Source: Gaeumannomyces sp. JS-464 (lineage: Eukaryota; Ascomycota; Sordariomycetes; Magnaporthales; Magnaporthaceae). From it: a stretch of DNA of 64,000 nucleotides. Of the stretch, positions 11,172 to 22,829 are shown one piece after another (the first letter of the stretch is position 1; the number at the start of each line of letters is the position of its first letter). Location: contig NGZR01000002.1 of the NCBI GenBank assembly GCA_002197995.1, positions 8,494,001-8,558,000 on the forward strand. Reading direction: 5' to 3'. Under the pieces are notes generated by a model, which had not been told where the DNA came from, did not search any database, and saw only the letters and a program-made list of their open reading frames with translations. Position numbers and translations under genes: made by a program.

Positions 11172-11562
11172 TGCTCTGGTGGCTTTTCCGTCTCTCTTTA
11201 TGCTTTTTCTTACTGGGCACATCATTGCGAGGCGTTACGTTTGGGTTGGGCTACTCTTTGCATCGCGGTATAGGCGTGTGGAAAATGGCAGCGAGAAAAC
11301 GTTGGCAGAATCATGGCTACAGTGCCGAAAGGGCCTGGTCATCTGGTCATGTGAGAAATGTCATGTATTCATTGGTAGCATACGTCACAATACCCATAAT
11401 ACTTGGGCAAGGACAGAAGGGAGGCTACTGTTACATGAACTGCAAATAGATATCTGATATTGATGTTCTAAGTATGTACTCCTATCCATGTCTGTCCCAT
11501 GATCTTTACAAACTCGCCCGCACGTCGCGGGTGCCTTAGAACGGTCAAATAAATCACGCTAA
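11172..11562. other. Convergent 3' region LOC1-hydrolase
   Basis: 391 bases between two gene ends facing each other. Short ORFs only; no other feature recognised. Confidence 0.55.
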
Positions 11563-13541
11563 TCAGTCCTCCTCCAGCTTGCCATGCTTGACTATCATTC
11601 TGCGCCTCAGGGGGTCAAACCCTTGGGTCCCCGGGGGCTTGGGTTCGATGGTCTTGTCCGACACTGATCGGCTGAAGTTTAGATCAATGTCGGACGCAAG
11701 GGTCCTGAGAAAGTTCTCGATCTAGATAAAGTCAGTATGCTTTGTGGAGGTGTATTACTACTGACTGGCGAGCATCGAAGGTTTATAGAAGAACATACCG
11801 GGCGCTTGTGCCAACGGCCGCCGCCAAGCTCAAACCAGGACAGATGTCCACCCAGAGATGTGCTGCAATGCACTGTGAATGGGTTCAGTTTGAACTCCTC
11901 GTATGGCACAGCCTCGTCGACCGCAATCTATCTCATAGTCAGCACAGAGACTAAGAACTCGCGGCAGGTGGCTGTGTTCCATATAACGTACTGGGTCATC
12001 AGCCGCACTGATGGCCAGGAACGGTATCCTGATGCCAAGAATAGCATCCGAAGAGGACGCGTCCCGGTAATACGCGTCTTCCGTGGGATATCCCCAGCTG
12101 GGACACCTGTTGGGTGGAGCTTGTTAGACGCGTACTGCAAGGACTGGAGTGCGGCGGCGGAGGGATGCTCACTGTACTGCACGATCAAACTCATAAAGAT
12201 AAGTAACATTCGCGATCCTCTCAAAGTCGAGTTTGCTATGCACCTCGAGAGCCTCCCTGTGTTCGGCAACGAGTCTCTTGACATTGGCTGGAGCAGCTGT
12301 GTGAGCTTCAACGACCAATATCCCGGGGGGGGGGGGGGGTGTAGGCATAGTAACAACTCACATCCCATGACTCTCTGATAAACATGAAGACCCAAGGTGG
12401 ATCTCTTCAGTGCTTTGTTCGAGACTTCCAAGTTGAAGGGGCTGCCGACGGCGATTGCCCCGGACAAGAGGCAGTTAGCCCCTTCCTCACCAACATACTG
12501 GATTCCCGACTCATTAGCAGGAGACACAAACACACTGACTGGCTAAGAAATAGAAAGACGTACGTTGGTGAGGATGTTGGCGCCGAGGGAGAATCCGAGT
12601 CCGAACAGAGGGCGGTTTGGGTATGTCTTTCGGCACCACTTTACCACCTGCCTCACATCCCAAGTCGCCCGGGCGTTGAAGAGAACGCCGCTGGTGATGG
12701 CGCTCATGGCGCAGCCCCTGGCATTGACGACGACGACATCCCAGTCCGATCCGTCGGCGAGCAGCGGCTGTATGGCCTCTCTGAGATAGAGTTCGTACGA
12801 ACCACCAGACAGGCCGTGCAGCACGACCAGCATTGGGCGGCTGTCGTCGGACCCCAGCGCGGCAAAGTCCTCGTCCGAGTAGTATGCGGTGCGAGGCGGC
12901 AGCGTGTCATCGGCATCTTTGTGGGGCGGCACGGCGAAGTCGACGGCGAAAGAGCCAAAGTAAGTGGCGTGGTCGGCGTTGAAGACCTTCCTCCTGTAGT
13001 AGATGGGCGGACCCTCGGCCTTTACCGCGGTCCACATGGTCTGCAGGTGTCCATTGAACAGAAACGGGTTCAGCCTGCAGGGCGGCGTGCTGGTCATGCA
13101 CAACTCGGCTAAGTTCTTTTTGTCTCCGTCCTTGGTGCGGAGGACGAGGGGCGTCGGCGAGTGCGTGAAGCGGATGCTCGCCAGGCCCAACCAGGAGCCC
13201 ACCATGTTGGTCCACCGGCGCAGCAACAGCTTGAGTATTGGGAAGCGCGGAGTGGAAGGCGCTTTTGTGTTGGCTGCGACCGGCTTGACAAATACACGAT
13301 ATGAAAGAATTAGGGCCAGGAGTGCAGCTGCTGCTGTGCGGCGGCGTCTCGATACGCCGACTAGCGATGCGCCGTTGATCTGCAGAGCGTTGTATACCGG
13401 ACGGGTAGCGACGGAGCATCCGAGAGGGTTCGCAAAACCACTGAAAGCGGCGGCATGCGAGGTTTGAATATTATCGAACAGCCCGGGCATCGGGCCCATT
13501 ATTTCCTCCGTCCATTTCAGAACACCCCAGCCCCTGGGCAT
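11563..13541 (-). CDS. Alpha/beta-hydrolase of the YheT / Eht1-Eeb1-Mgl2 family
   Basis: Family members act as acyl-ester hydrolases or alcohol acyltransferases on lipids. Six exons fit with exact phases: 13541-12564, 12497-12362, 12296-12173, 12106-11992, 11927-11799 and 11721-11563, giving up to 546 residues. The N-terminus has one hydrophobic span (AAAALLALILSYRVFV), suggesting membrane attachment. PFLFNGHLQTMW and VVLHGLSGGSYELYLR are typical of the family. The catalytic triad is intact although spread over three exons: Ser318 in GFSLGAN, Asp449 or Asp450 in SAADDP, and His479 in SLGGHLSW. Starts at 13499 or 13490 are also possible. An intron at 12361-12297 contains a run of 13 or so G. 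The exact substrate cannot be told from sequence. Confidence 0.9.
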
Positions 13542-14191
13542 GACTTCCAGAACAGGCTGTCCGTGGGATTACTGCGGGACCGCCCGAGGCGTTGGGACGT
13601 CGGCGCACGCGGGAGGCGGGCTCCAGGGAATCAGGAATCAGGGATGCCTCGGCAGTGTCCCTGCCAATGCATGCTCTGCTGAGTGCCTCGGTTTGGATCC
13701 ACCCGCGTCAATCCAGCTCAACAACGACGTCAGGCGTGGGCAGTGGCTTGAGCTTGCGTGTCTGACTGGGCTGCAAGGCACAGACATCACGTGTCGATCG
13801 CCACTGGAAACGGAAGCAAATCCACAAAATGATAAGATAAAGCACGTTTTGGGGGCCCGGCTGAGGTAATCCGATCTGTGGGCCACTGGGCGCCGGAGCG
13901 CCAACTAGGCGAATGGCTGTGGTTCATCCCATGGGAGCCGCATGTTCCTGCCAAACAGGTCTCGCGAAAGCCATTGATTTCCGTGGAATGGATACGCCTC
14001 GCCCGACGTGGCTTCCTCCGTCCGCTGCCGCTGCCGCTGCTGCTGCTCTGTGAGCAGGGATTTGGCCCCGCCTGGCGTCGTCAACCACTCACGATGCAGC
14101 CTTTTGTCTCCCGCCCGGCCCGGTCGTGTTAGCAGCCCAGCCGAACGCGGTTTCCGTTTCCTCAACCTGCAGCCACTCGGCGTTTGATGCG
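13542..14191. promoter_or_regulatory. Divergent promoter region hydrolase-MAU2
   Basis: 650 bases between two diverging start codons, moderately GC-rich. It carries both promoters; no specific element was identified. Confidence 0.5.
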
Positions 14192-17100
14192 ATGGCCTAC
14201 CACCACGGCTCTGGGCCGCAGCCGGGCCCGGGGCAGGCCTTTGATGGCCAGTCCTCACCGATGCCCGTCCCGCGACCCTACGTCGCCCCTCAATTCCAAC
14301 ACCCCGCCGCTGTCGCACACCAGCCGTATCACGGCGCGTCGTCGTCCGCCTACCTCCCTACTCAGGGGCCGCTGTACGCGCAGCATCACCAGCAGCCTGC
14401 CCTCTCGCTCCCGTCGCTGCACACAAACAACCTACACCACCGTCTGGCGCCCCAGCAGCAGCAGCAGCAGCAGCAGCAGCAATACCCACACCCAGTACAC
14501 GCGCCGCACCAACAGGTCGACCCGTCGCCGCTGACACCCCTGCCGCCGCTGGTTGGCTACGCGACCCCGAGCGCCGTCCCGCAGAGCTACGCCGGAGCCT
14601 TCAGCACGGCCGCATTCGCCCCTCCTCAGCGATTCCCCTCGAATACATACCAACAACAATCGCCAAATCATCACGTCCAACCTCTGCCTGCGCCAGGCCA
14701 TGATCCCAGGCTCGCGCGTCCACAGCCGCAGTCTCGGCCATCGCCTCTTCAGCAGCAGCAGACTCTGCCGGCGACAACGCATGCGCAGCAACGCATTCCT
14801 TCACAACCACAACAGCAGCAGCAACTCCAGCCCCAGCTACTGCAACAGCAACCGCAGCAGTATCAGCAGCCGCAGCAGCAGGACCATCAGCAGCAGAACT
14901 GGCAAAATCACCAGAACTTGCAACACCGTCAGCCGAGCCCCCAAAACAGCCAACCAAATCATCAAAACCACCAGAAACCACCGCAGCAGCAAATCCAGAG
15001 CCCTCAACCGATACCAAGCGCGCCGACGCCAGGGCGACCGGGCGGCGGAGATATAGTTATAAATATCACCGACATGAAGACCCGGCCAGCATCAAGAGAT
15101 GGAAAGGGGGCTGTCCAAAAGGGGCGGATCGGGTCACCGAACGCACCTGCGCCCAAAGTGCTGTCAAAATCCCCGGCCATGACCAATTCCCCGCTGGCGA
15201 GGTCACCCGCTCTTCACAAGGTGCAGACGGGCGGAGTAACGAAGGCAACAGGGCCGTCTAGGTCGCCAGCCCTGTCCAAGTCTCCCGCGCTTTCCCATTC
15301 GCCCGCTGTTGCCAGGTCTCCCAGCGTTCCATCGCAACCGGCCCTTGACCACCCGTCCATATTAATCCATGTCGCGGATGAGTGTCTGGTAAAGGCGCAG
15401 GAGGGTGCTCTGCGGCTGGCTTCCTCGTGCTCACCAGAAGCATTGAGCGAGTATCACAAGTTGGTTGCGACCGGGCTGGCTTGCCTCGAGGCCGCAATCT
15501 CGTCAAAAAAGCTCTCGCCGCGCATTGAGGCCAAGGCTCGTCTTCGCTACGCTGGAATTGTCGTAGAAGAGACAGAAAACCTGATGGACGCGGAGACAAT
15601 GCTTACCAAGGGCATTGCGCTCGCGGACAAGGTGAGATCCCATCCATGAGTTGATGTTTGCATGTGTTCACGGCTGACATCACACCTAGCGCCTATTTCT
15701 TGATCTCAAATATTGCACACAATACCTCCTCATGAAGGTGCTGTTCAGGAGAACGCCAAAGGCTGCACTGGTTGCCTTGAACAAAACCATAAATGACTGC
15801 GACACGTATGTCCAATGCTCACTTGCCCTCTTTATAATCGGTCGACATGCTAACTGTCCTGCAGATATAAACATGTGTACTGGTCATATGGTTTTCGGCT
15901 TCTCAAGGTGTCGTTACTTTTGCAGTCGTCGGCCTCCTCCGACACGACGGCGGTACTTGACTATTGCAAGGACATCACGACGCTCGCCTCCAGGAGAGGG
16001 GATCGTGCCATCTACGTATTCACCTCCCTTGTTGAGGGCCTTGTGCACCTCCGGACCAACAGGACGGATGCCATCGTGCGAGTTCAGGACTGCATCGCAC
16101 AGGCGGCAAAATACCAGCTAGAGTCCTCGGCCCGGCTGCCGCAAATCGAAGTGCTATCACTTTTACTGGACCTGGCATGCAGTCTTCGGCAGAAGCACCC
16201 CGACACCTCGCTGCAAAAGATGAGAAACCTTCAGAATATGCTAGAAGTCGCATACAAGTCTTCGTGGGAAACCTCGGAGATTTTGCTGCCTTTAGTCAGA
16301 GACCAGTCTTCCTTGTCCACAATCAGCACCGACACGTCGACAATCGTCCGGCCTGGTGAGGGTGAAACCGATTTCTTGGTTGTCAACTTCATGTCTATGG
16401 CGGACGTGTTTTCTCTCAGGTATGTGCGCGAGTCTGGCTCTTTTCCCCTCTTCGGGCCTTGTGGGCTGACAGAAACTGTATAGCTACACCTTGAGTGGCA
16501 TAGCGATGCTTTACACGGTCTCTGTCACGGGCGACGGCACCGGCGCGGTTGATGCCAGGTGTCCAGAATCGTGGAGGGAAGCGCTGAAGTCACTCTCCAC
16601 GTTTGCGAACAGAAAACTTCCTCCCGAGGCACGACTGTCGCTCCAGCCGGCGATGCGAATAGCGAGGTGGCATGCAGAGCTGAAATGCTACGTGTTTGTC
16701 CTCCTCGGTTTGACCAGCGGCACTCACAGCGAATGGGCCGAAGTTCAGCGGTGTGTGGACAACATCGATGAGCTTATGGACGACTCTTTGGACGCAAATA
16801 TCCAAGATCTGGCTTATTACCTCAAGGCTATCTGCTACCAGGGGCGATGCAAGCTAGATGAGGCGTTGGAGATCTTCTCGAGCGATCGCTTCGCTATCCG
16901 CCACCCGCGTGGATCGGACGAGAGCACGGTGCCGCGCGAGCTGTGTCTCATGGCTGCCCTGAACCGCCTCTGGATCATGGCAAGCCCGAAGCACCAGGAC
17001 ATGGCCAAGACGATGGAGATCGTGGAGGAGATTCGAAGTCTTTGCGAGACCCACCCGGACCCAGACATCAAGACGGTGTTCAACCTTGTCATGGCATCGA

Positions 17101-17444
17101 TCCGGACCGATCCTCCCGAGACGATCAACCAGGTGAAGAGGTACATCCAAGGGGCGCTCAGCGGATCTCAGTCGAATCGCAACATCCAGTGCCTCTCGAT
17201 CGCGCTGAACATAATGCGTTTCCGGCTATTCGAGGGTGTGGTGGGCGACCAAGCGCTCAAGAGCGCGAGGGCGGCGTTGGCGCAGGCCAACAAGGTGGGC
17301 AACCTGCTCTGGAAGAGCGTGGCGGAAGGGATGCTGGCATCGTCTTATGCCATGCAGAGCCAGCGCGACGAGCACGCCAAGCGGTACGCGGACGCGGTGC
17401 GCTTTGCCAACGAGGCGGCGGCTAAGAGCGCGGCTGTCCCCTGA
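14192..17444 (+). CDS. MAU2: Cohesin loading factor Mau2/Scc4 with a glutamine-rich N-terminal extension
   Basis: Mau2 (Scc4/Ssl3) is the TPR-superhelical partner of Scc2/Mis4 in the complex that loads cohesin on chromatin. Exons: 14192-15631, 15690-15805, 15865-16419 and 16484-17444. All phases agree and give 1,023 residues. The first about 390 residues are low-complexity: Pro/Gln-rich, with a ten-glutamine run at residues 88-97 and repeated SPAL/SKSP motifs. The conserved part starts near HPSILIHVADECLVKAQ and continues through TPR-like helices (RLRYAGIVVEETENLMDAE, ALNRLWIMASPKHQDM) to the end at 17444. I chose the ATG at 14192 over the in-frame upstream position 14126, which is not an ATG codon. 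The extension is likely disordered; its role is unknown. Confidence 0.9.
14453..14482 (+). repeat. CAG microsatellite encoding ten glutamines
   Basis: Nine CAG codons and a CAA lie in frame in MAU2. Further CAG/CAA-rich stretches follow at about 14750-15000. Such tracts often vary in length between strains. Confidence 0.9.
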
Positions 17445-18039
17445 GATTTTGGAACATGGACGGGATGTATAGCAAAGACGCTGCTTTTTTCTTTGTCTGT
17501 CACTTGGCCTTCGATTCTTGTTTGTCTTCTCTTTGACCCATACTCGACACTTATAGCCTTCGGGAAACACCGGTGAGCCGGACCTGTCTTTTTTCTCTTT
17601 CTTTTCTTTTGGGCTTTTGGCGATGCATTGAGCGCGGCCGGATCATGGTTCCCCCGTACCGGGCAATAGTTGTGGTTGGTTATTTTATGCTTTGTCCCTC
17701 AGGAGTTTACGACTCAGCAATACCCATTTATAGCCGATGTAATTCATCTAACATCTTGCTCAGTCAGGTCTCTGAATGTCTCTCGCAACGCCCGTGGCCT
17801 TGCGGAATACATGAATTGGAAGAGGTTGTATTTCGGTGGGGCCGAGGCAGGGATGCGGGTCCTGCTGGGTCCCTGGCAGAATTGGCGATAAGCGCTGGAT
17901 AAGCCCGCTGGTGGGCGGGATTGGAAAAAAGTTCCAACAGGTTCCTCGCCCCCTCGTGCGACACGCCCTCTTCGACCTATACGTCGCGAACGACCTGTAG
18001 ACCTGTTTTTTGCCCGGGCTTGGCGCAGATGCGGTCACG
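17445..18039. other. Intergenic region MAU2-PET127
   Basis: 595 bases hold the MAU2 3' UTR and the PET127 promoter. Pyrimidine-rich tracts occur near 17485-17620. No further gene is seen. Confidence 0.55.
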
Positions 18040-21000
18040 ATGCTCTCACTAGCGAGAAGCGGCCTGCGCATTCCCCCAGGCGGCCTGCGTCTGCACAGCA
18101 CGCGAAGAGATCTCCTGTTTCCCAGCGCACCAGTCCGCTCGAGCCCGCGGCGGCTGTACAGCTCCGACCAACCGAAATCGCCCCCAGCGAGCGAGTTCGA
18201 CCCTGCGCCTGACGCGAAGGAGGGCGAAGAAACTAGCGCAACGAAGCGGAAGAGGCAGATTCCCTCAAAGTCAAAGCCCGCTTCGAAGAGCACCAGGACT
18301 AGGCAGTCTCCTGCCGCCAAGGATGTTGAGGCCGATGCGAAGGCGGACGGACACAGCCAGGGATCCGCCCCGCCCCCCGAGGATCAGGACGAGGAGGAGT
18401 CTACCTCGTCGAAGCCAGGCTCGCCAGCCTTTCCGGGCGCGAGGGCCGAGAAACGCCGTCACAAGCTTGCGCAGTCCAAAGCAAGAACAAGCGTCTCGAG
18501 GACGGAGCAGATGAACCGCATGTGGCGCGAGTCTCTCGAGATACTGAAAGACCTCCGGGCCGCGCACGTCGGCATGGCTCATCCTCACGCTCTGGCGGCC
18601 GCGGGGAAGCCACCAGCCAATGCTGGGAAAGAACCCGGGCAGGAGGCTCCTGAGCCTAGCGTCGTGCGGAAGGTTCGGTCGCGAGTATTTAGCCCCGAAG
18701 CCAAAAAGGCGGCGAACCTGTTTGCCGCGCAGATGGCGATGTCTGGAGCGAACCCCCAACCTGGGTCATTGGGGCCTTCAATGTTCAGTAACCTTCCCTC
18801 GGAAAAGATCCTCAAGACGGTGAAGCCGGACGACAAGGACCGCCAGGTAGAACTACTCGCTGGGGCTCTGGGGGTCCTGCGAAGGGTCCTCCTTGAGCAG
18901 CCGCCGGGTACGGCCCAGCATCTGGCCCGGGCAGCCCCTGATCAAGACGGATCACTGCAGCGCTCCAAGGGTATTCAGGGCAGGCTGGCCGCGGCTCCGC
19001 CTGTGGAAATACGTCGAGTACTCTCAAAGGCGCCTGAGCCATTGGCCCCAGAAGCACCTACAAAGGCGTCGAAGAAGAAGGCCAGCCTTGCTTCGCAATT
19101 TCAGAAAGCCGAACAAGCCCAGGGGGCGGTATCCTCAAAAAAGGCCAAGGAAGCACCGAAACCTGCCGGACGCACAGGCAAAAGGACAGCGGATTTGTCT
19201 GCCTCAATCGAGTTGCTAGATGCTTCTGACGAAGCCCCTGCCGAGCCATCACCTGATTCAACGGCATCCAAGAAAAAAACACGCAAGACCAAGCAAATGT
19301 CGATTCATAGTGTCCGTGCCGCAGAGCTTTCCTTGACGCCCATAGACAAGCCTCAGCCCCCGGTTCCAAAGGTCCATTATGGACTGGACAGGGTTCTGTT
19401 CAACCCCGGGGTCTACCAGCTTCAGGATCCCAGGTCGCGCGTCTACAACTTCGACCCCTATTTGTCCACAATCATGCCAACCCACGAGTTCGACTTTAAC
19501 GCACTAAAGCGCTACGTCACCTCTTCCAAGGATACCACTCTGATATCCCTCGCCGCTGAGGTTGGCAAGAAGTACACTGGGTCAACGTCGAGCATGACCT
19601 CGATGTTGTCACATTTCCATTATCTTATTTCATCCTGGCGCCCGATCAACCCCGTGCATACCACGCGAGGATTCTCACCGGATTCGGACCAGTTCACCCG
19701 GATCCAGCGAGGCCCTGCTGCCATTTTCCTTCACTATAAGGACGGCACCTACGCCATTGACGCTGACAAGGAGTTCGACAACGCCACAATCCTCAGTATG
19801 CTAGGCAAGTCGATGGAGAAGTTTCTCACACTGCCAAGGGAGGAGTACGAGCTTTACCACAAGGACAAGTCGCACGAGTTGAGTGAGGAGGCGCGGAACG
19901 ACCCGGAGGCGTTTCATTACACGACCATGGGCGACTTCCTCATGCGGTCTCAGCTGGACGCCTACGATCCTAGGCTTCCCGGCACGGGCATGTTCGACCT
20001 AAAAACTCGCGCCGTCGTCACCATCCGTATGCAGTCGAGCGAGATTCACAAGGGCATGGGCTACGAGATCCGCGATCGGTTCGGTCAGTGGGAGTCGTTC
20101 GAGCGGGAGTACTTTGACATGATCCGCTCAGCCTTCCTAAAATACTCGCTCCAGGTGCGCATGGGCCGCATGGACGGTATTTTTGTAGCCTTCCACAACA
20201 CGGAGCGCATCTTTGGCTTCCAGTACATCAGCCTCGGCGAGATGGACCTGGCCATACACGGGACGGACAACACGGAACTGGGAGACCAGGAGTTCAAGCT
20301 GAGCCTGCACCTCCTCAACAAGATCCTCGACAAGGCAACCGCCAAGTTCCCCAAGAGGTCGTTACGGCTGCATTTTGAGACCCGACCGAGCGAACCCCCA
20401 TTCATGTACGTCTTTGCGAAGCCGGTCACGGACCAGGAGATCGCGGATGTCCAAGAAAAGAACAAGGCAGCTGTGGAGGACTTTGAGCGCAGGATGATGA
20501 ATCTCGAACCCGAGAGTCATGCCGCCGAGGCTGCAGAGCGATCAGGTGAAGAGGCTGGGTCGGTAGAGGGTGAGCCCGAGATCATCGACGAGGACGAGGG
20601 CGGCGAGGAAGACGAGGCCACCGAGGAGGGGAAGCCGTCCGAGGAGAGGGATTCTTCCGAGGGCCTCAGCCCGGAGGAGGTCTGGGAGGACATGATGAAC
20701 AGAGTAGACCAGGCCATGGAGGACGACGCGCTCGGGATTGCCTCGGTGCGGGAGGCCGTCGAGGAAGCTCTCACCCAGAGCGGGCTGCTTCGCTCCATCC
20801 CGCATGACCAATCCAGGGAATACATCGACGCGCTCCTTGGGGCCATCACGAGCCCTGATCTCGAGGGCGCGGCCGAGGTTATTCAGAACGGTAGCACAGA
20901 TGTGGCCTCCGCCGCGGACGGCAGCGAAGATGCGGCGGCGGCTGAAGATACCCTCGGCCCTTCGGCTGTCGACGAATACGCCACGGCAGAGCCCCCTGTG

Positions 21001-22329
21001 GAGCAGTTAGAGGCCAGCGAGAGCGAAACGGATTCGACTCAGGCTGGGGTCGGGCATATCTCGGCAGAGGAGGTTACGGAGGCTCTGCCGGACGAGGCTA
21101 CCGAGGTCTCAGCAGACGAGGTTAGGGAGACCCCGGCAGACGAAGCTGCTGAGATCTCAGAGGACGAGGTTACAGAGGCCCCAGAGAGTGGCGTCACTGA
21201 AACCTCAGAGGATGACGTCGCTGAGACCCCAGCGGAGTCGGAGAACGTTGTCGATGAAGACGAGGCTGGTGATGATGACGCCGAGGCAGAATCTGAGATG
21301 TCTGGCGATGTTTCAGATTCCGCGGAGACACGGGCAGTCAAATCGAAGGCATCGCCGGAGCTGCTGTCGCTCAAGGACCTTATCATCAAGCTGGCTGAGC
21401 ACTCGCAGTCGTCACCTGTGCCGATTAGCGCGGAGCCGAAGGAGAAGGAGGAAGAGCCGGACCGTGCCGACAGCCGGAGGCTGAAGAAGTTCGAGAGGAT
21501 CCTGTCTGAGATGCTGTCGAACTCCAAACAAGCCGAAGGAGACGGCGCCACCACCTCAGCGACCCCCGCCGCATCCGAGACCGATGCCACGGCCACGGAT
21601 GCGGAGCCGCCCAAAGAGGACGAAATCATGGCAATAGTGGTTACGATACGCAACTCGACCAACAGGGGCTACGTCAAGCGGCTGAACGGGCTCAGCAAGA
21701 ACACAGACTGGGAGCTCCTGTACTCGTTTGAGGAGATTGAGGAGCCACGGGCGCAGAAGCTGTACCAGCTGTGCAAGAACCGGCGCGAGGCGCTCCTTAC
21801 GGCAGCCAATGCGCCGCTCGGGAACGACCGGTTCAACAAGGCATATGCGCAGACGCTGCAGAATTTCACCAATAAGGGCAGGGCCTTCCGGGTCGATGAG
21901 GACAACCGGGCGCGCGAGCACGGCAAGGTCGACGTGTACGGGGTTGACGAGCCGCTCGACTACGAGAAGGTGTTTGCGCACGTGCCGCCGACGCGGGCGT
22001 GGAGCGTGCTCACGCCCGAGGACGAGGACAATGAGCTCAAGGCCTTCCCAGAAATGGAGTCGGAGCCCAAGTTCGAGAGCAGGGCGGCGAGGAAGGCGAA
22101 GAAGCTCGCCGCGGCGGAGGAGAAGGCGAAGAAGAGGAAGGAGGAGGCGAGAAGAAGGAGCGAGGAAGCGAAGGCGAAAAAGATGGCCGCGGCGGAGGCG
22201 AAGGCGACGAAGAAGAGCGAGGAAGAGAATGCGGAGAAAAAGAGCGAGGAGGAAAAGGCTGAGAAGAGTGAAAATGAAAAGGAAGGTGGAGCTGAGGAGA
22301 AGGGTGAGGATGGGGAGAAGGCCACCTGA
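18040..22329 (+). CDS. PET127: Pet127-like mitochondrial RNA-processing protein, very long
   Basis: Yeast Pet127 is a mitochondrial membrane-associated protein needed for 5' processing and stability of mitochondrial RNAs. This gene is one uninterrupted reading frame of 1,429 residues. The N-terminus (MLSLARSGLRIPPGGLRLHS, then RRLYSS) looks like a cleavable mitochondrial presequence, which is why I start at the ATG at 18040. The Pet127 core runs from about residue 447 (GLDRVLFNPGVYQLQDP) to about 810 and includes FNFDALKRY-like, GTYAIDADKEFDN and GTGMFDLKTRAVV segments. After it comes a long Asp/Glu-rich, Ser/Thr-rich region with degenerate EV(T/R)E(A/T)P repeats, a conserved-looking block near residues 1190-1340, and a Lys/Glu/Ala-rich tail. 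The protein is considerably longer than the yeast one (about 800 residues). Confidence 0.88.
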   Translation: MLSLARSGLRIPPGGLRLHSTRRDLLFPSAPVRSSPRRLYSSDQPKSPPASEFDPAPDAKEGEETSATKRKRQIPSKSKPASKSTRTRQSPAAKDVEADAKADGHSQGSAPPPEDQDEEESTSSKPGSPAFPGARAEKRRHKLAQSKARTSVSRTEQMNRMWRESLEILKDLRAAHVGMAHPHALAAAGKPPANAGKEPGQEAPEPSVVRKVRSRVFSPEAKKAANLFAAQMAMSGANPQPGSLGPSMFSNLPSEKILKTVKPDDKDRQVELLAGALGVLRRVLLEQPPGTAQHLARAAPDQDGSLQRSKGIQGRLAAAPPVEIRRVLSKAPEPLAPEAPTKASKKKASLASQFQKAEQAQGAVSSKKAKEAPKPAGRTGKRTADLSASIELLDASDEAPAEPSPDSTASKKKTRKTKQMSIHSVRAAELSLTPIDKPQPPVPKVHYGLDRVLFNPGVYQLQDPRSRVYNFDPYLSTIMPTHEFDFNALKRYVTSSKDTTLISLAAEVGKKYTGSTSSMTSMLSHFHYLISSWRPINPVHTTRGFSPDSDQFTRIQRGPAAIFLHYKDGTYAIDADKEFDNATILSMLGKSMEKFLTLPREEYELYHKDKSHELSEEARNDPEAFHYTTMGDFLMRSQLDAYDPRLPGTGMFDLKTRAVVTIRMQSSEIHKGMGYEIRDRFGQWESFEREYFDMIRSAFLKYSLQVRMGRMDGIFVAFHNTERIFGFQYISLGEMDLAIHGTDNTELGDQEFKLSLHLLNKILDKATAKFPKRSLRLHFETRPSEPPFMYVFAKPVTDQEIADVQEKNKAAVEDFERRMMNLEPESHAAEAAERSGEEAGSVEGEPEIIDEDEGGEEDEATEEGKPSEERDSSEGLSPEEVWEDMMNRVDQAMEDDALGIASVREAVEEALTQSGLLRSIPHDQSREYIDALLGAITSPDLEGAAEVIQNGSTDVASAADGSEDAAAAEDTLGPSAVDEYATAEPPVEQLEASESETDSTQAGVGHISAEEVTEALPDEATEVSADEVRETPADEAAEISEDEVTEAPESGVTETSEDDVAETPAESENVVDEDEAGDDDAEAESEMSGDVSDSAETRAVKSKASPELLSLKDLIIKLAEHSQSSPVPISAEPKEKEEEPDRADSRRLKKFERILSEMLSNSKQAEGDGATTSATPAASETDATATDAEPPKEDEIMAIVVTIRNSTNRGYVKRLNGLSKNTDWELLYSFEEIEEPRAQKLYQLCKNRREALLTAANAPLGNDRFNKAYAQTLQNFTNKGRAFRVDEDNRAREHGKVDVYGVDEPLDYEKVFAHVPPTRAWSVLTPEDEDNELKAFPEMESEPKFESRAARKAKKLAAAEEKAKKRKEEARRRSEEAKAKKMAAAEAKATKKSEEENAEKKSEEEKAEKSENEKEGGAEEKGEDGEKAT

Positions 22330-22829
22330 GATTCATCGATTTGGGCAGGGCCGGTGTTGTCTCTGCGTCGCGCCCGTTCTTCATCTTTGTTGTATGATAT
22401 AAGTTGCCTACGGGCACACGGCTAACGGGGCTTGGGCACCCCGAGGCTTGTGTTGATATACTTGTAAATTACTCTCCTCGCCTTTGGGGTTATGCTGCCA
22501 TGTACGGCCTCTGGATTAGGTTGGTCGAGATATCGGGCGCACAACAAGCGGTCTGATTTACGATTCATGCTCTCTCGCTTGCTGGGTTGAAGTTGCTGCA
22601 AGAAGCAGCTAGGTCATTAGCTGCCGTCTCTGCGCCCGGCTCAGCTGTCAAGGCAAAACGTGTTTGACGGTTTCCATGTGTGTACTGTCTACCTAAGTAG
22701 GTAGCCACTCGCACTTCTGCTGAGGCGGCCTGCATTCACGTGACGGTTTCGGCGCGCGAGAAAAAAAAAGGGAGCGGAATCGCGCATATACCTTTTTTCC
22801 CACCCAAATACCCCAACCCCCCAGTGCTT
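22330..22829. other. Convergent 3' region PET127-NLR-B, left edge of the island
   Basis: 500 bases between the PET127 stop and the last exon of the NLR-B fragment. No repeat or gene recognised; GC content is ordinary, so the transposon-derived region does not start here. Confidence 0.5.

Noticed and set aside
21039..21662. Serine-rich open frame antisense to PET127
   Set aside because: It mirrors the acidic repeat region of PET127 and has no independent support.
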